From the NCBI GenBank assembly GCA_028673005.1, contig CM054116.1:98372207-98436206 (forward strand): 64,000 nucleotides of DNA, given 5' to 3'. The notes under the pieces were generated by a model that saw nothing but the letters and a program-made list of their open reading frames with translations, searched no databases and had not been told where the DNA came from. This document shows, piece by piece, positions 10,408 through 22,200 of this stretch. The translations under genes and the position numbers were made by a program. The stretch's first letter is position 1; the number at the start of each line of letters is the position of its first letter. This DNA is from Tanypteryx hageni (taxonomy: Eukaryota; Arthropoda; Insecta; Odonata; Petaluridae).

Positions 10408-12300
10408 CTAGTTAACATTATATGAATCAAGATTTATCTCAAAAGATAAGAATCTTTGCTGACGTTTTGTCTGTCCATGGCTTATGGGATGGGGAAGTAT
10501 CATTTTAACGTCAGATTTTAAAACCATAGATATATCTGGCACACTTGGAAATATTAATTTTCCTTGACATCTCAAACTCTTTCGTAGAAACGTCACTTCA
10601 CACTCAGATGAGTTTTTAAGGCAAGACAACACTTTTCCAATATAAAAAACTTTTTCTTTCCTTTTAAATTGAACTAACACATAGTTATCAGCAATGGGAT
10701 CATGAGAAAAATGAAGGTGACGAGTTGACTTGGGCTCGCATGTGTCTGTCTCTTCCTTGTCACTAAATAATTTTGTTCTAATTTTCTTGCCAACCTTCAA
10801 TGACAAACTAAGGGATGTTGTTGGGGTTTTCCTTTTTCTCATTTCCAAATGCATTTTCTCTGGAGTATCGGTTGCTATCATGGTTTTCCCCTTCCTCCTC
10901 CTGTTGTTTGAAATTCTCGGCTTTGCTTTTGGAAACCCTCTGATGTCTTCAGGGCTTAAATAGGTTTTCATAGAAGGAGATATTTTGAGCATAATTTCAG
11001 GTGTATCAGGATTTGTAGTTTTGTTAATTCCTGATTGGGAAGATCCTGTTACATCTACAGGTTGAGGTCTATCACTTATGGAGCTGGGTAAGAAGTCATC
11101 TTCTGTAAATATGTGCCTATCAAAAGGAAATATGCCTGTTTTCTTGAATGCAGCTGTTATGTTCAATGGTGTCATAGCTCTTGGATAGGCAATGCCAACA
11201 CAAAAAGCCACATTGTAAATAGAAAATGTTTCACCAGGATGTGACATCATCCATGAATCTACAGAAGCATTGTAATATGTTTGAAATGGTTTCAAAAGAC
11301 CTACGTCAAGTGGCTGAAGTTTATTTGTGCAGTGCGGTGGTAGGGTCAGCACAGTTATACCACTTTCTTTGCACAAGTCAATAGATTCAAGAGATAAATG
11401 GCTTTGGTAGTTGTCCATAATAAGTAAGGCAGGATTTTCCTTGGAACAATAAGTCTGTTTGATGAAATGTTGAAGGACTTGCACAAAACATTCAGAATTC
11501 ATCCATCCCCCTTTGGTTGATAAGCCCAAAGTTCCATTAGGTGCCCCTGTAATCATATGCTCTTTAAAATGCACCCTCGGAAAAACCATTGCAGGTGGAA
11601 CACTATTTCCAGCAGCACTAACAATGCAGCATGTTGTGACAAGAGTTCCACGTTCAGCACTGGTGACTTTGCTCACTTGTTTCATTCCCTTTTGTGCTAA
11701 AACTTTTTGAGAGTTTTGTATGGTTAAAGTTCCTGTTTCATCCAAGTTGTAAACACGCAGTCCATTGGAAAAATTTTTATGACGTTTCATTACGTCCTCC
11801 AGTTTATCAAAAAATAAAGTCACATTAAATTTGTTAAAACTTGAAGCTCGGGATAAACTACACCCTTCAGGAGTCCGTAATGACAATGATGGAAATCTTT
11901 TGCGAAATCCTTTCAACCAATCAACTGATGCTAGCTTTTCAACGTGCCACTGTTTAGGAATAGTGACACTATTTTTTGTTGCCAGTTCATAGGCTAGCTG
12001 GCGGCAATCTTTCAGTGACAATCCATAAAACATTTTCGAACATGTAACAAGATAATCCATGAGAGACTGCTCCAGTTCTGATGGAAAAATCTGCTTCACT
12101 CTGTAGTTTGGGCACATTCTAGCTGATGGGTTATTTTTGTACTTTTGAACCTATCGGCTCAAAGTCTGAAATGCTACACCTTTTTCTTTAGCAGCTGCCC
12201 TAATGCTTTTGTGATGCTTGATGACCAGCTCTGCTGCTTCCCTCATAGTGGCTTCAGGGAATCTCCCTACTTCCTTGTCTGATTTCTTCACTCTTGGCAT
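10408..12300 (-). pseudogene. pogo/Tigger-like transposase, one nonsense codon
   Basis: Read from the ATG at 12298-12300 (MPRVKKSDKEVGRF), the protein runs in a single frame to 10408. The only break is a TAG at 12151-12153, in the sequence TLSR(stop)VQKYKNN, where relatives of the family usually have Tyr. Domains in order are an HTH_psq DNA-binding fold (about residues 10-50), a CENPB-type HTH (about 75-130, with WLKGFRKRFP), and a DDE_1 catalytic core with aspartates in YNLDETG, LIMDNYQSH and KLQPLDVGLLKP. A long basic C-terminal tail of about 200 residues has no clear domain. Such enzymes cut and paste elements into TA sites, and the TA flanks agree. An upstream in-frame ATG at 12363 is less likely than MPRVKK. 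Apart from the one stop the gene is intact, so it is recently inactivated, or the stop is suppressed or a sequencing error. Confidence 0.9.
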
Positions 12301-12619
12301 CTTGGTTGTACTGGAAAAAGAAATTTTGGTTAACTTTAATAATTTTCTCGTCCCATTACTCAATGTATTTTATGTAGCCATTCTTAAGCCAGAACATGCA
12401 TGCATTTATTTACCACAGGCTTTATATTAAAATGAGCAAAAGAATCAAAGCGATCATTCAATTTCACTCAGAAAAAACACCATAAATAGATTAAATTTTC
12501 TGATATTAGCTTATCCCAGCTTAAGGAATAGAACTAATTTCATCTCGTTTGTTTGTTTAATAATGAAAATATATAACAGACCAACAAGAGAAAAGGGAAA
12601 TATGCAGCATGTGGGAAGG

Positions 12620-12651
12620 AGGGAACACTGAGACATGTCTCACTGTTCCCT
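12620..12651. repeat. Palindromic copy of the pogo terminal motif, right side
   Basis: AGGGAACACTGAGACA (12620-12635) directly abuts its near-perfect complement TGTCTCACTGTTCCCT (12636-12651). It is the counterpart of the palindrome at 10358-10395. Confidence 0.85.
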
Positions 12652-13776
12652 GTAGCACATGCTCCATAAACTCCGAGGCCCACACTTTAATATACCACCA
12701 TTCCACATGCAAAATAAGGGTTAGTAAACTAAATGATCATGCTTTCATGTGCTGGAAACGAAATTGCTGTATTAATGTTAATGTTCTAGAAAAAAATATT
12801 TACAGAGACAACAATTAAATTTGGAGACACCGATTTAACAAAAATAATTTTATAACTCACCTATAACAACTTCAGCCATTCAGTATGGAAATTTCCATTC
12901 TTCATTTATTTTCTCAAGCATCTGTCAGTGATGCCAACATTGGAATTTCCTAATTAACTTATAATAACCACTGTCTCACTCATGGGCGTCGGCAGGGGGG
13001 GGGGGGGGCAAGGGGGGCAGTTGCCCCCCCTGGATATATGAAAAACGTAAATATTTCATTAAAATTTACTTTTAAATGGTAATAAACTGGAAATCCAAAT
13101 AAATTAACACGTTAACTATGGATGGCGAGAATTTTTACCATTCAAATGTAACTTTATTGGAACAAATATCTTTTTTATTAACAAAATCTTAGGTTTCGTT
13201 TATCTATTACTAAATACAAAGGTTGCGTGCATGTTATAAAAGATTTTTTTAATAAGTAATATTTATTAAGAACTATGAATTATTGAAATCAAGTCCACTA
13301 GGTAGGGTCACCGAGAGGACATGGATGCTGGGGCAACATCCCCGGGGCGCAGGACTCTGTGAATACGGGGATCAAGAATGCCTGAAATTAGGAGCAGTCA
13401 AAAAAAAATCATATCTTAATAAACAGATGCACGCGAGATAGCCGAACAAAACGATAATATCTGTCATTCGGAACAGTGCACAGGGGCCTTTAAGTCTGTT
13501 TATAATATTTTCCAACGTCCAAACAGTGGCGGATTTCCCTTCCCCCTAGAGGCCAGAGGATGAGTGGATGTTCAGGACCGACGGTGCAAGTACATTTTTC
13601 TTTTAAAATACATGCATTTTAGCATAGGATTTCCAGTCTAATAAAATTTATCGAGAAAAATCTATGTTCAAGATATAGACCAAGAAATATTGGTTAATAA
13701 GCTAAAATTATCAATTTTTCATTAACTTTTATCATTCTACTAATTGAAGATTTTCTAAGTACAACAAAGTATAATA

Positions 13777-16471
13777 ATGACATATGTATTCCTTGGTTAC
13801 TCAATAAAACTGAAAGGTGCAGTTTGCAAATATTGCATATTATTTCCACAAGCTGTTCATCAAGGCACGCAAGGAGTTTTCATCAATAAGCCATTCACAA
13901 AATACAAAGATTTTCATCAGAGTGCTAAAAATCATCTTTCGAGTTCCTGGCACAAATATGCACAAATAGATACCAGTAATTTTTTAAAAATAAAGAACAA
14001 CCCAGAACAGAATATTGTTTGTCAAATTGACAGTTCATCAAGGCTAAAAGTTGAAGAAAATAGAAAGATGCTGTTTCCCATATTATCCACTCTCATATTT
14101 TGTGGCACACACAACATTGCACTTCGTGGAAAAACCAGCAATATTGGAAACATGCAAAGCCTTTACGAATTTCGAATCAAAGCAGGGGATGAAACACTCC
14201 GTAAACATTTAGAAAATTTTCCAGCTAATGCTCGATACACATCGGTGCAAATAGAACATGAGCTGATTGGACTCTTTGAAGAGAACATTATGCAGAAAAT
14301 CGTTGCAGAAGTCAATAAATCAGTCGGATTTTCTATATTAGCAGATGAAAGCACTGACATATCAGGTAAAGAACAATTGTCTCTTGGTGTGCGATTTGTA
14401 GACAGTAAGGACATGATACAAGAAGAATTTTTGGGGTTTGCAACCCTTACTAGTTTTGATGCTAAGTCTATTGCTGAAACTATCGTTATATATAGACGTT
14501 TCTTACTGAGGAGGAGGAGGATATAACATACATATAGGAAGATACTAATGTTTAGGCACTTCCAGATGTGCTGGAGATTTGAAATTTTTTTTCTTAGGTA
14601 AGATTTTATGCAAAACCGACTAGAAAAAACGAAAATCTTGAAAAAGTGCAACAATGCGGCCGTTAAAAATTTGCAGTTGTTTAAACAAATTTTCAAGGTT
14701 TAGGGATTTCCGAATGTGCTACTGCGCTGAAATTTATTTTATAGGTAGGATTTGTAAAAATACGAAATAGGTAGAAATTTCGATATTTTAATTTGTTTGG
14801 CAGTTAAAAATTCTTAAAGTTTAAACAAATAGATAATTGTTTAGGAACTAGGGGATGAGCTAGGAAGCTGAAAGTTTCAAGTTATTTACAGAGTACTGCA
14901 TTTGCACAAATAAACATATTAATCTCTCCATAAATATATTACAGCGGCTGTTAAAAATGTTTAAAATTTAAACAATTAGAAAAAAATTATTCCACTTCTA
15001 GAAGTTCTACAACCTTAAAATTTGCCAAAAACATGTAACATTAGTACCCCATAATGGGAAAAGTATAAAATTCTTAAAATTGCAAAGTTTGGAGATTGTT
15101 TTAGCCCATTATTTTTACATATGGGAAAAACAAAAATCGCTGCAGAGGTGAAATATTTCGAATTAAAAAAATTGATGTAATGATGAAATATCTGTATGAA
15201 AAATGAATGTTTTTTCAAGTTGAGAAGATATGCTTGCAGAATGCAAGCACCTTCTACTAGTAATGAATAAACTTACACAATATGGGCTGCGCCTTGAAAA
15301 CTTTATTGGACAAGGGTATGATGGGTGTGCAACAATGGCTGGTAAGGAGCGAGGAGTGCAGAGCATTATTAAAGAAATATGTCCTAAAGCCATTTTCGTG
15401 CATTGTTCTGCACACAGACTAAATCTAGTTGTACATGATTTAAATGCAGTGCCAGAAATAAGGAACACCATTGGCTCAGTCAAAGCCATTATAAACTATG
15501 TTCGTGGCAGTCCTAAAAGAAGATCTTTGATTCCGTCTATACCAATGCTATGCGAAACTCGTTGGAGTACTAAGTACAAAAGTATTAGGGTTTTCACGTC
15601 TAACTTTTTGAAAATGCATGAAAAATTAACCCAAATAGCTGAAACAGAGTTTGTTAAAGCATCCCAAGAGGCGCATCAACTAGTCAATGTCACAAACACA
15701 ACAAGTTTTTTGCTCGGTGCCATTATTATTTCAACTTATTCATCAATACTAGAACCAGTAACGCAAGCTCTTCATGCCATTCAGTTGGATATTTTGAAAG
15801 TTCATGAGCATATACTAAAGCTTTTAATAGTGCTCCGAAATCACAGACAAAATGTTGATAGTCATTTTAACAACATTTTTTTGGAAGTTAAGGATCTAGC
15901 CCAATAACTGAACATTAATCTAATGCTACCAAGAACATGTGCACGCCAGACCTATCAATCCAATTTCAAAGATTTGCCTGTGGAGGATTATTATCATCAT
16001 TCTGTTTTTATTTCATATTTAGACTCGATTATCTCATTGCTTGAATGCCGATTTTCTCCAGAAAATGAGAAGCATTTCAATCTTTTTCTACTCTGTCCAA
16101 AACAAATGAGTCAATTGGGACGACAGGAGTATAAAAACAGAATTTTGAATCTAAACATAATTTATGAAATCGATAATTTGGAAAATGAAGCGATGACATG
16201 GTATGATATCTGGTCAAGTAAGGCGGATTTTGAGTTGGAGAATGGCATAATGGATTTGATTGATCACACAGACCTTTACCCGATTATTAGGAAAGCAGTT
16301 TTAATTGTATTAACTTTGCCTGTTTCTACTTGTAGGATAGGACGAAGTTTTAGTACAATGAAGAGAGTAAAGACTTGGTTAAGGTCAACTACGGGTGATG
16401 ATCGTTTGTCTGGACTATGCATGTTAAGCATACATAGGAAATATGTAAATGAAGACAAAAAAAGTTTATAG
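13777..16471 (+). pseudogene. hAT transposase (DUF4371 plus hAT dimerisation), broken
   Basis: The frame 13777-14526 begins inside a TTF-type zinc finger (CKYCILFP) and continues through DUF4371 to ILADESTDISGKEQL (catalytic Asp block) and AKSIAETIV. A segment of about 750 bases made of diverged 145-bp repeats then breaks the gene. The frame resumes at about 15230 with YGLRLENFIGQGYDGCATM (second catalytic block) and HCSAHRLNLVV, and runs to 16471 with one in-frame TAA at 15905-15907. The C-terminal dimerisation region has LPVSTCRIGRSFSTMKRVK and SGLCMLSIHR. The N-terminus before 13777 is missing. The broken segment could be read as an intron, but its repeat structure suggests insertion or expansion. 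Confidence 0.88.
14551..14990. repeat. Diverged tandem repeat, period about 145 bp
   Basis: Units begin with GTTTAGG-like sequence at about 14551, 14697 and 14837. Each contains a (G/A)TTAAAAAT...TTTAAAC block (14661, 14802, 14949). About three units are visible with strong divergence, and a fourth is suspected up to about 15100. Confidence 0.65.
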
Positions 16472-17069
16472 ACCAAGTAGTAGAAAAGTTTGGTGCTGCC
16501 ACAAGGTGTTTGCAATTTTTGTTTAAAAATTAATTTCTTTGATTTTGAGAACGACTATTCTGTTTTTGTTAATAGTTTTTGTAAATAAATGAATTTGTAT
16601 GAATTTTATTAGTTGTTTTCTCACTATGTATTTTAACCTGAAAAATGTTCTGCCAATGCAAATGTACACATTCATGGTTGTTCGTTAAAGGTGGGTATTT
16701 TAAATATATTATAAAAATGCAATATTTATATTCGACGTTAATCGTTCCTTGAAAATTAGGCAAATCAAAGATTAATACATATTTTTTATTTGCATCAAAG
16801 CAAAGCCTGTCGGAGTACATTTTGCCATGCTGCAAGGGAAAAGCAATCATCATACACAAAGTGAAAAACTCAAGACAAACGTACCTTAAGCTAATTTCAA
16901 TAGAATATGGGTCTTTGGTGTAGATTTGTCGTCACCTGGAGGCTGATTAAGCAAAATTTTCACGGGTTTGAAAAAATCGTGTCTGCCCCTGTGTGTTAGG
17001 CATTTTTGTGTCCCCCCCCTGCAAGATTTTCTGTGGACGCCCATGGTCTCACTGTTCCCACTCTTCCCC

Positions 17070-18035
17070 TACCTAACCTGACAAAAGGGATTTCAATTTT
17101 ATTGCATGACCTTGTGTCATGTGAATGAATTTGCACTCTGGTGGAAGATTCTAGATTTTCTTTTACATGTAGTAAGTTTGCATTGATATAGCAGCTGTAC
17201 AAGGATAGAATTTTATGGTTAATAAACAGTGGTTTGCAGTGTTCCTTAGAGGGAACACCAGAAATTATTCTTAATGCTTTTTTGTAGCATAAATACTGAT
17301 TGTGCTTGATGCGTAGCCCCAAAGACGAATTCCATATGTGATTTGGGAATGAAAAAATGTGAAGTATACTGACCTAACGTATTGATCAGATATATGTGGC
17401 TTGTTCTCTCAACATGTAGGTACAGGATATGATAAAGTCTATTGCAGATCATGATTATGTGGTCATTTCATGACAGTTGAGAGTCCAGGAGTTTGACAGA
17501 GTTCATTGTGCCATAATTATGAGGTAGATCATACAAGGAGAAAACAGTACTCTGAGTTTTATTCACATTCAGCAAAAGTCCATTAGCAGAGAACCAACTC
17601 TTCGCAGATTCCAAAGTGAGAGCTGAGTTAGCTACTAAAGTACCAATATTTTTACCATGGTCAATAAAGGTAGTGTCATCAGCAAACAAGCGAGTATTAG
17701 CACTAGCACTGTGATCAAGATCATTTATAGCAACTAGGAACAGTACAGGACCAAGAACCGAGGCTTGTGGTATCCTGGAAGGAATTTCCAGGTACTCCAA
17801 ATCACAAAATTTTGGATAGTTGGAAAAATTGATATTGAGCAATAGCTGCTGGGACCATTACGGCTGCCCTTTTTAAAAATTGGCAATATTTTTGAGTTTA
17901 AAGGAATCCGGGAAAATACCAGTTTGTAAAGAATCATTCAAGAGCACTCTAAGGGTTTCATCAATTAAATCAATTATTTGTTTAAGAAGGTTATTAGATA
18001 TATGCAGAAAGTTCTTTATACAATGCACAATTTTT
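17070..18035 (-). mobile_element. LINE, 5' part of the split element (reverse transcriptase remnant)
   Basis: On the - strand this piece carries reverse transcriptase fragments: SRIPQASVLGPVLFLVAIND, then FADDTTFIDHG (the catalytic (Y/F)ADD block), SWFSANGLLLNVNKTQSTVF, and the post-RT region KKALRIISGVPSKEHCKPLF leading to TRSCNKIEIPFVRLG at 17071. Frameshifts and stops are frequent, and a block between the palm motifs is deleted. It is the same element as 9837-10185. The upstream boundary near 18035 is approximate. Confidence 0.85.
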
Positions 18036-19232
18036 TAAACCACAAATGGAGTAACAGGGCACCATGAGAAGAGTGGAACATAAAATTCGTACTTGGAGAG
18101 ACCATCAGAAACTGTGATTCGTTTTAGGTATAAGTTGATAAATTGGGTAGAAGCACAGAGTGACGATGTTGTTCTCAGGTGGGGATTTTCTGTTTGAAGT
18201 GTCATAGAGACACACATGAAGAGACGTAAGGTAGAAAGCATTTTAGTTAAGACCGTAATCCAGCAACAGAAAGAATCCAAGACAAGTTGCCTTCTCTCCA
18301 TGTGTGTCTCTCTGACACCTCCAGCAGCTCCCCAAACGATGTATGCTTCCTACACACCTAGTGGCCAGCACACGTGTTTATATTTACGGATGAGAGGAAC
18401 TAGCGCGGGTTTACCGAGGACTGAAGACAATTATCCAAAATATTTTTCCTAGATACTACGGATGTGCATTTCCATTAATCATCCTCTAAAGGTGTTTGCC
18501 TAACATACCTTTTTCGTTTAACACTCCATAAGAAATGTCTATTTCATGGGTGAGCTTTTGTCTTATTTCTTCTAAGACCAACATTAGGACGGGTCAAGCC
18601 GGGAGGCCACCCGGTGCGCGTGGAAGCAGCAGCCTCACCGGTCTCTTTTACAATTGTTCCCTGGCTCGGTGCATCTCATGTGTCTCCATTTAGTCGAGGG
18701 CAAGCCCTTTACATGCTACTATCATTCTCATAAATGGAAAGTTGTACATTCAAAGATAAGATGAATATCAACCTGAGTCTCAAAGCCGGTTCCGGAATGA
18801 ATGAATATTTGCAGCAGCAGTCAAATTCTCTCAACTTTTTTGTATTCTCACCAGAGTAGGCTGTTTAAAATTACCAATTAATACACGTCTAAAACTTAAT
18901 CAACATTTTTCTTCCCGCTGTATTGCTTTGGATATATACGATATAAATCTTAACATCGCCGACACTCAGCCGGCGTGTCTGCTAACATACGCTTAATGTC
19001 AAAAGAAGTATGTACCGTCTCTTAACTTTCTATGGGTAGTAAAACATTATTTTAAAGTAATTTGGTAAGTTTATTAATTAAAAATATATGATAATTATTT
19101 TTATGATATTATTCCACTATCACAGTCGCGATATTAGCATAGTAGTTGCGTATATCATCTGAAGTTTTTTTATCTCGATATCGTATTTGAGCGACATATA
19201 TGATATTTGTATCGATACCATCTAAACCGACC
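18036..19232. other. Intergenic region upstream of RRP7A
   Basis: No confident exon. 18560-18720 is richer in G and C than its surroundings. The 88-codon - strand frame over 18035-18301 resembles no family I recognise. The last 150 bases are rich in CGATA sequences and probably belong to the RRP7A promoter. Confidence 0.4.
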
Positions 19233-19240
19233 TATCGATA
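19233..19240 (+). promoter_or_regulatory. DRE-like promoter motif of RRP7A
   Basis: A perfect TATCGATA lies 50 bases before the ATG. A related ATCGATA is at 19211-19217, and further CGATA words are nearby. In insects the DREF factor binds TATCGATA in promoters of growth and housekeeping genes, which suits a ribosome biogenesis gene. Function is inferred. Confidence 0.55.
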
Positions 19241-19282
19241 TCGTGTTGCGTATTTATAAAGTGAACTGGTAAATACATCGGC

Positions 19283-22200
19283 ATGGTGCCTGACATGGAG
19301 AAGCATGGATTTAAAGGTATGCCTTCCTATTCAAATAGAATTATCTAGTATAAAGTTGATAACACTAAAAATGAATTTTTCTAGTTGTGCCTCTGAAATT
19401 CGATGCAAAGAGTACTGGTCAGCACACGCTTTTCCTAAAGGAACATTCTGTTAGAGAAAAGACAGAAATTAAACCACCTCACAGGACTTTATTTATATTA
19501 AATGTTCCTCCTTATTGTACAGAGGTAAGTTTGGGACTTTAGTGAAATGTTGCCTTGTATTAGGGTTGCCAGATTTCCAGACATGAAAAGCAGGACATTA
19601 CCTTATTTCTAGGTATGGAAAGCGGGACATTGTGATTCGAGGAGAACAACATTTTTATTATTTTGTTAATTGAGCTAAAAGCAATTCTCATACTAAATTT
19701 TAGTTATTCCACTAACAATAATTGTGATTTTTATAAAGTATGTGATTATATAATGTATATTGTAATTGGGTGCAATAGTACCCGTATTATTTTCTTAAAT
19801 AAATAAATATGGGTATGATATTTATCCATTAAACGTTTTCATTGATAAACGTGTGTCACAGTTTACAAACTAGGTTTGCCTAACAAAATATGAAAAAGAA
19901 TTTAGCACATGAATTTTTTATTATGAACATATACTCTTGATGGACTTGCATTATAAACGCATATAATTTAAAATAAGGAAAATAGAAACATCAATAAAGA
20001 AATCATCACAAAAATAGAACTTAAGTCTATTGGTGCATAGTATTATGCTGTTGCTGCAACTAGTGGCCGCAACTGATACTAAATTAAAAAACAAAATATG
20101 TTACTTCATAAGAATAATAAGGTGACAAAACGCAAGGTAAAATTTAAATAAACCTGCGGGACATTTTTTTCGTAAGGCGGGACGCGGGATTTTATAATAA
20201 AATGCGGGACGTCTGGCAATCCTACCTTGTATAGATTTACATATTCTAGTAGTCCTATTGTGGTGCTGTAAATGTTAAATTAAACATTTCAGGAAAGCTT
20301 CAAACGACTTTTTTCCGAGAAATGTGATTGTGCAGTTGAAGCTGTATATGTCCACAAAAAACCTACATCATCTGAGCCACTATTAGAAAAATCAAAATTC
20401 TTCAAAAATCCTTTAGTTAAGGTAAATATTTTTTCTAGGTATCGCTAACATGGACATTAAATTTTTCTAGTTTTACATATGTCATCATCAGATAAATTCT
20501 AAGACCTCTCACGTAAATCATAGACAACAGGACTTTTGGTAATCGATTTTTTAAAACCTTTTAACAATTTTAGGGATTCAAAGTGGCATATGTTGTGTTT
20601 AAATCTGCTGTTGGACTTAAGTCAGCTCTATCACTTTCAAGTGCAGACCCACTTATCTTGTCTACAGCTGAAAATCCTGTTCTCACTGGATGTCAAAGTA
20701 AGTTTTGTTAAGTAATATCATGGCAACATTTTATTTTTCATGGTATTTTTATTAAGTTACAGAAAGGTTCTTATTAGCATAAACGGCTTAGGTTTGATAT
20801 AAGACACCCAAGGGTTAATGAAGCCTGGAGTTTAAGGGGGCGGCAGCCCCCTTTGTAATAGTAAGAAAAGTACAAATTAAACAAGTTAAGTGGTTGGGGT
20901 TGGATTCGATTTATCTCCTCCCTGTGTTGGATTAAGTGGTTGGGAGTTGGACTTGTTCTATTTCCTCCCCCGGGTTGGGGTAAGTGTTTGGGGGTTGGAT
21001 TCGTTCCATTTTCCTCCCTCGGGTTGAGTTAAGTAGTTGGGGGTTGTGATAGTCCATTTTTGTAACACAGGTAGTGCTGCGGTCAAGGGTGTCTTATATC
21101 AAACCTATTCTGCATAAACAAAACATATTGTTTACCTTTTTATTTTGATGCTTTAAACTATGTCGGCATGGCAGTTGCCATTTTATTCTGAATCTATCCT
21201 TATTTTTAATACTCAAGTTTTAATTCAAAGCAAAAATTATCTATTCGTACATATAAGTTTGCATTTGAAAATATTCTCTATGAATAAATGCAAATAAAGA
21301 AAAACAAAATTTCAATTTTAATATTTACATTACTGTCATCTGATTTCCAATCATGGATAAAAATTGAACTCTGGTGTTATTGTCAAAGAAAGAGAGCTTT
21401 CTTTTGTAAAACAACAGCTTCAATGATTAAAACATCACAGTACATAGTCAGAGTCAATTTGCCAGAGGTAGTTCACCTGCTAAGCTGAAGAACTTGGTTT
21501 TGTACAATTGAATGAATAACAAAACTTAAATTTTTTCAACAAGTCCAATCTGGTAGGCAGCAGATGTCTGCCTACTAAAAGTAATCAATCATTTTTTATC
21601 ATTTAGAGTGGGCTGAAGAGTATAATCAAAGGATACCAAATGACAGGGAATTACAGGCAGAAATTGATGATTTCATGGCAGAGTATGATGCCAAACAGGA
21701 GGAGAACAAGTTGAAAGAGAAAGAGGGAGAAGCAGATGAAGAAGGATGGGTCACTGTCACCAAACGGTACTTTTGTGTTTAATTGCTTCTAACTTATTGC
21801 GTATAAATTTCCATGAAATTTCAATGGTGATTTTGGAAATTATAAATGCACCAAACCCATTCAATTGATTGTGTTCAAGTTTTCCATAAATTTGTCAACA
21901 ATTGTGTTTTATTCATTCCCTTAGACCAGGGGTTGGCAACCTTTTTCACAAGAAGCGCCACTTTTTAAAATTATGTACAACATAAGAAGAGCATAAACAG
22001 TTATTGGCGGATCCATGGGGGATGATCGTCTTCCCCTTAACCCTTTGTTTTACTTTTTGTGATAATCTCTGTAAAACAAATGTTTCTTCTAATAATACGT
22101 CCATACTTTTTATTTTTCTGCAATTTCTATTAAAATAATTTACTAAGCCAATTTCATTCAGGGTGGTTTAAAGATTTTTAACAGGGAAAGTTGCTGTTCA

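Larger units (their letters stand above)
12981..17045 (+). mobile_element. hAT transposon (hAT-2) inserted in the pogo right terminal repeat
   Basis: A perfect 8-bp duplication GTCTCACT (12973-12980 and 17046-17053), the length expected for hAT, brackets the ends CATGGGCGTC (12981) and GACGCCCATG (17045). Next to the left end is a G run followed by TTGCCCCCCC. Short relatives with the same signature are at 44181-44458 and 58591. The element is 4065 bp and carries a broken transposase on the + strand. Confidence 0.92.
10186..17069 (-). mobile_element. pogo/Tigger-like transposon, split by a hAT element
   Basis: Flanked by TA at 10184-10185 and 17070-17071. The left terminal repeat reads GGGGAAGCGTGGGCACAGTG. 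The right one, on the opposite strand, reads GGGGAAGAGTGGG then AACAGTGAGAC, and differs at two positions. Removing the hAT insertion (12981-17045) and one copy of its 8-bp duplication leaves an element of about 2.8 kb. It carries one transposase on the - strand and two internal palindromes built from the terminal motif (10358-10395, 12620-12651). Confidence 0.9.

Noticed and set aside
18035..18301. 88-codon - strand reading frame upstream of RRP7A
   Set aside because: No recognisable motif, and it lies at the fading edge of a LINE remnant.
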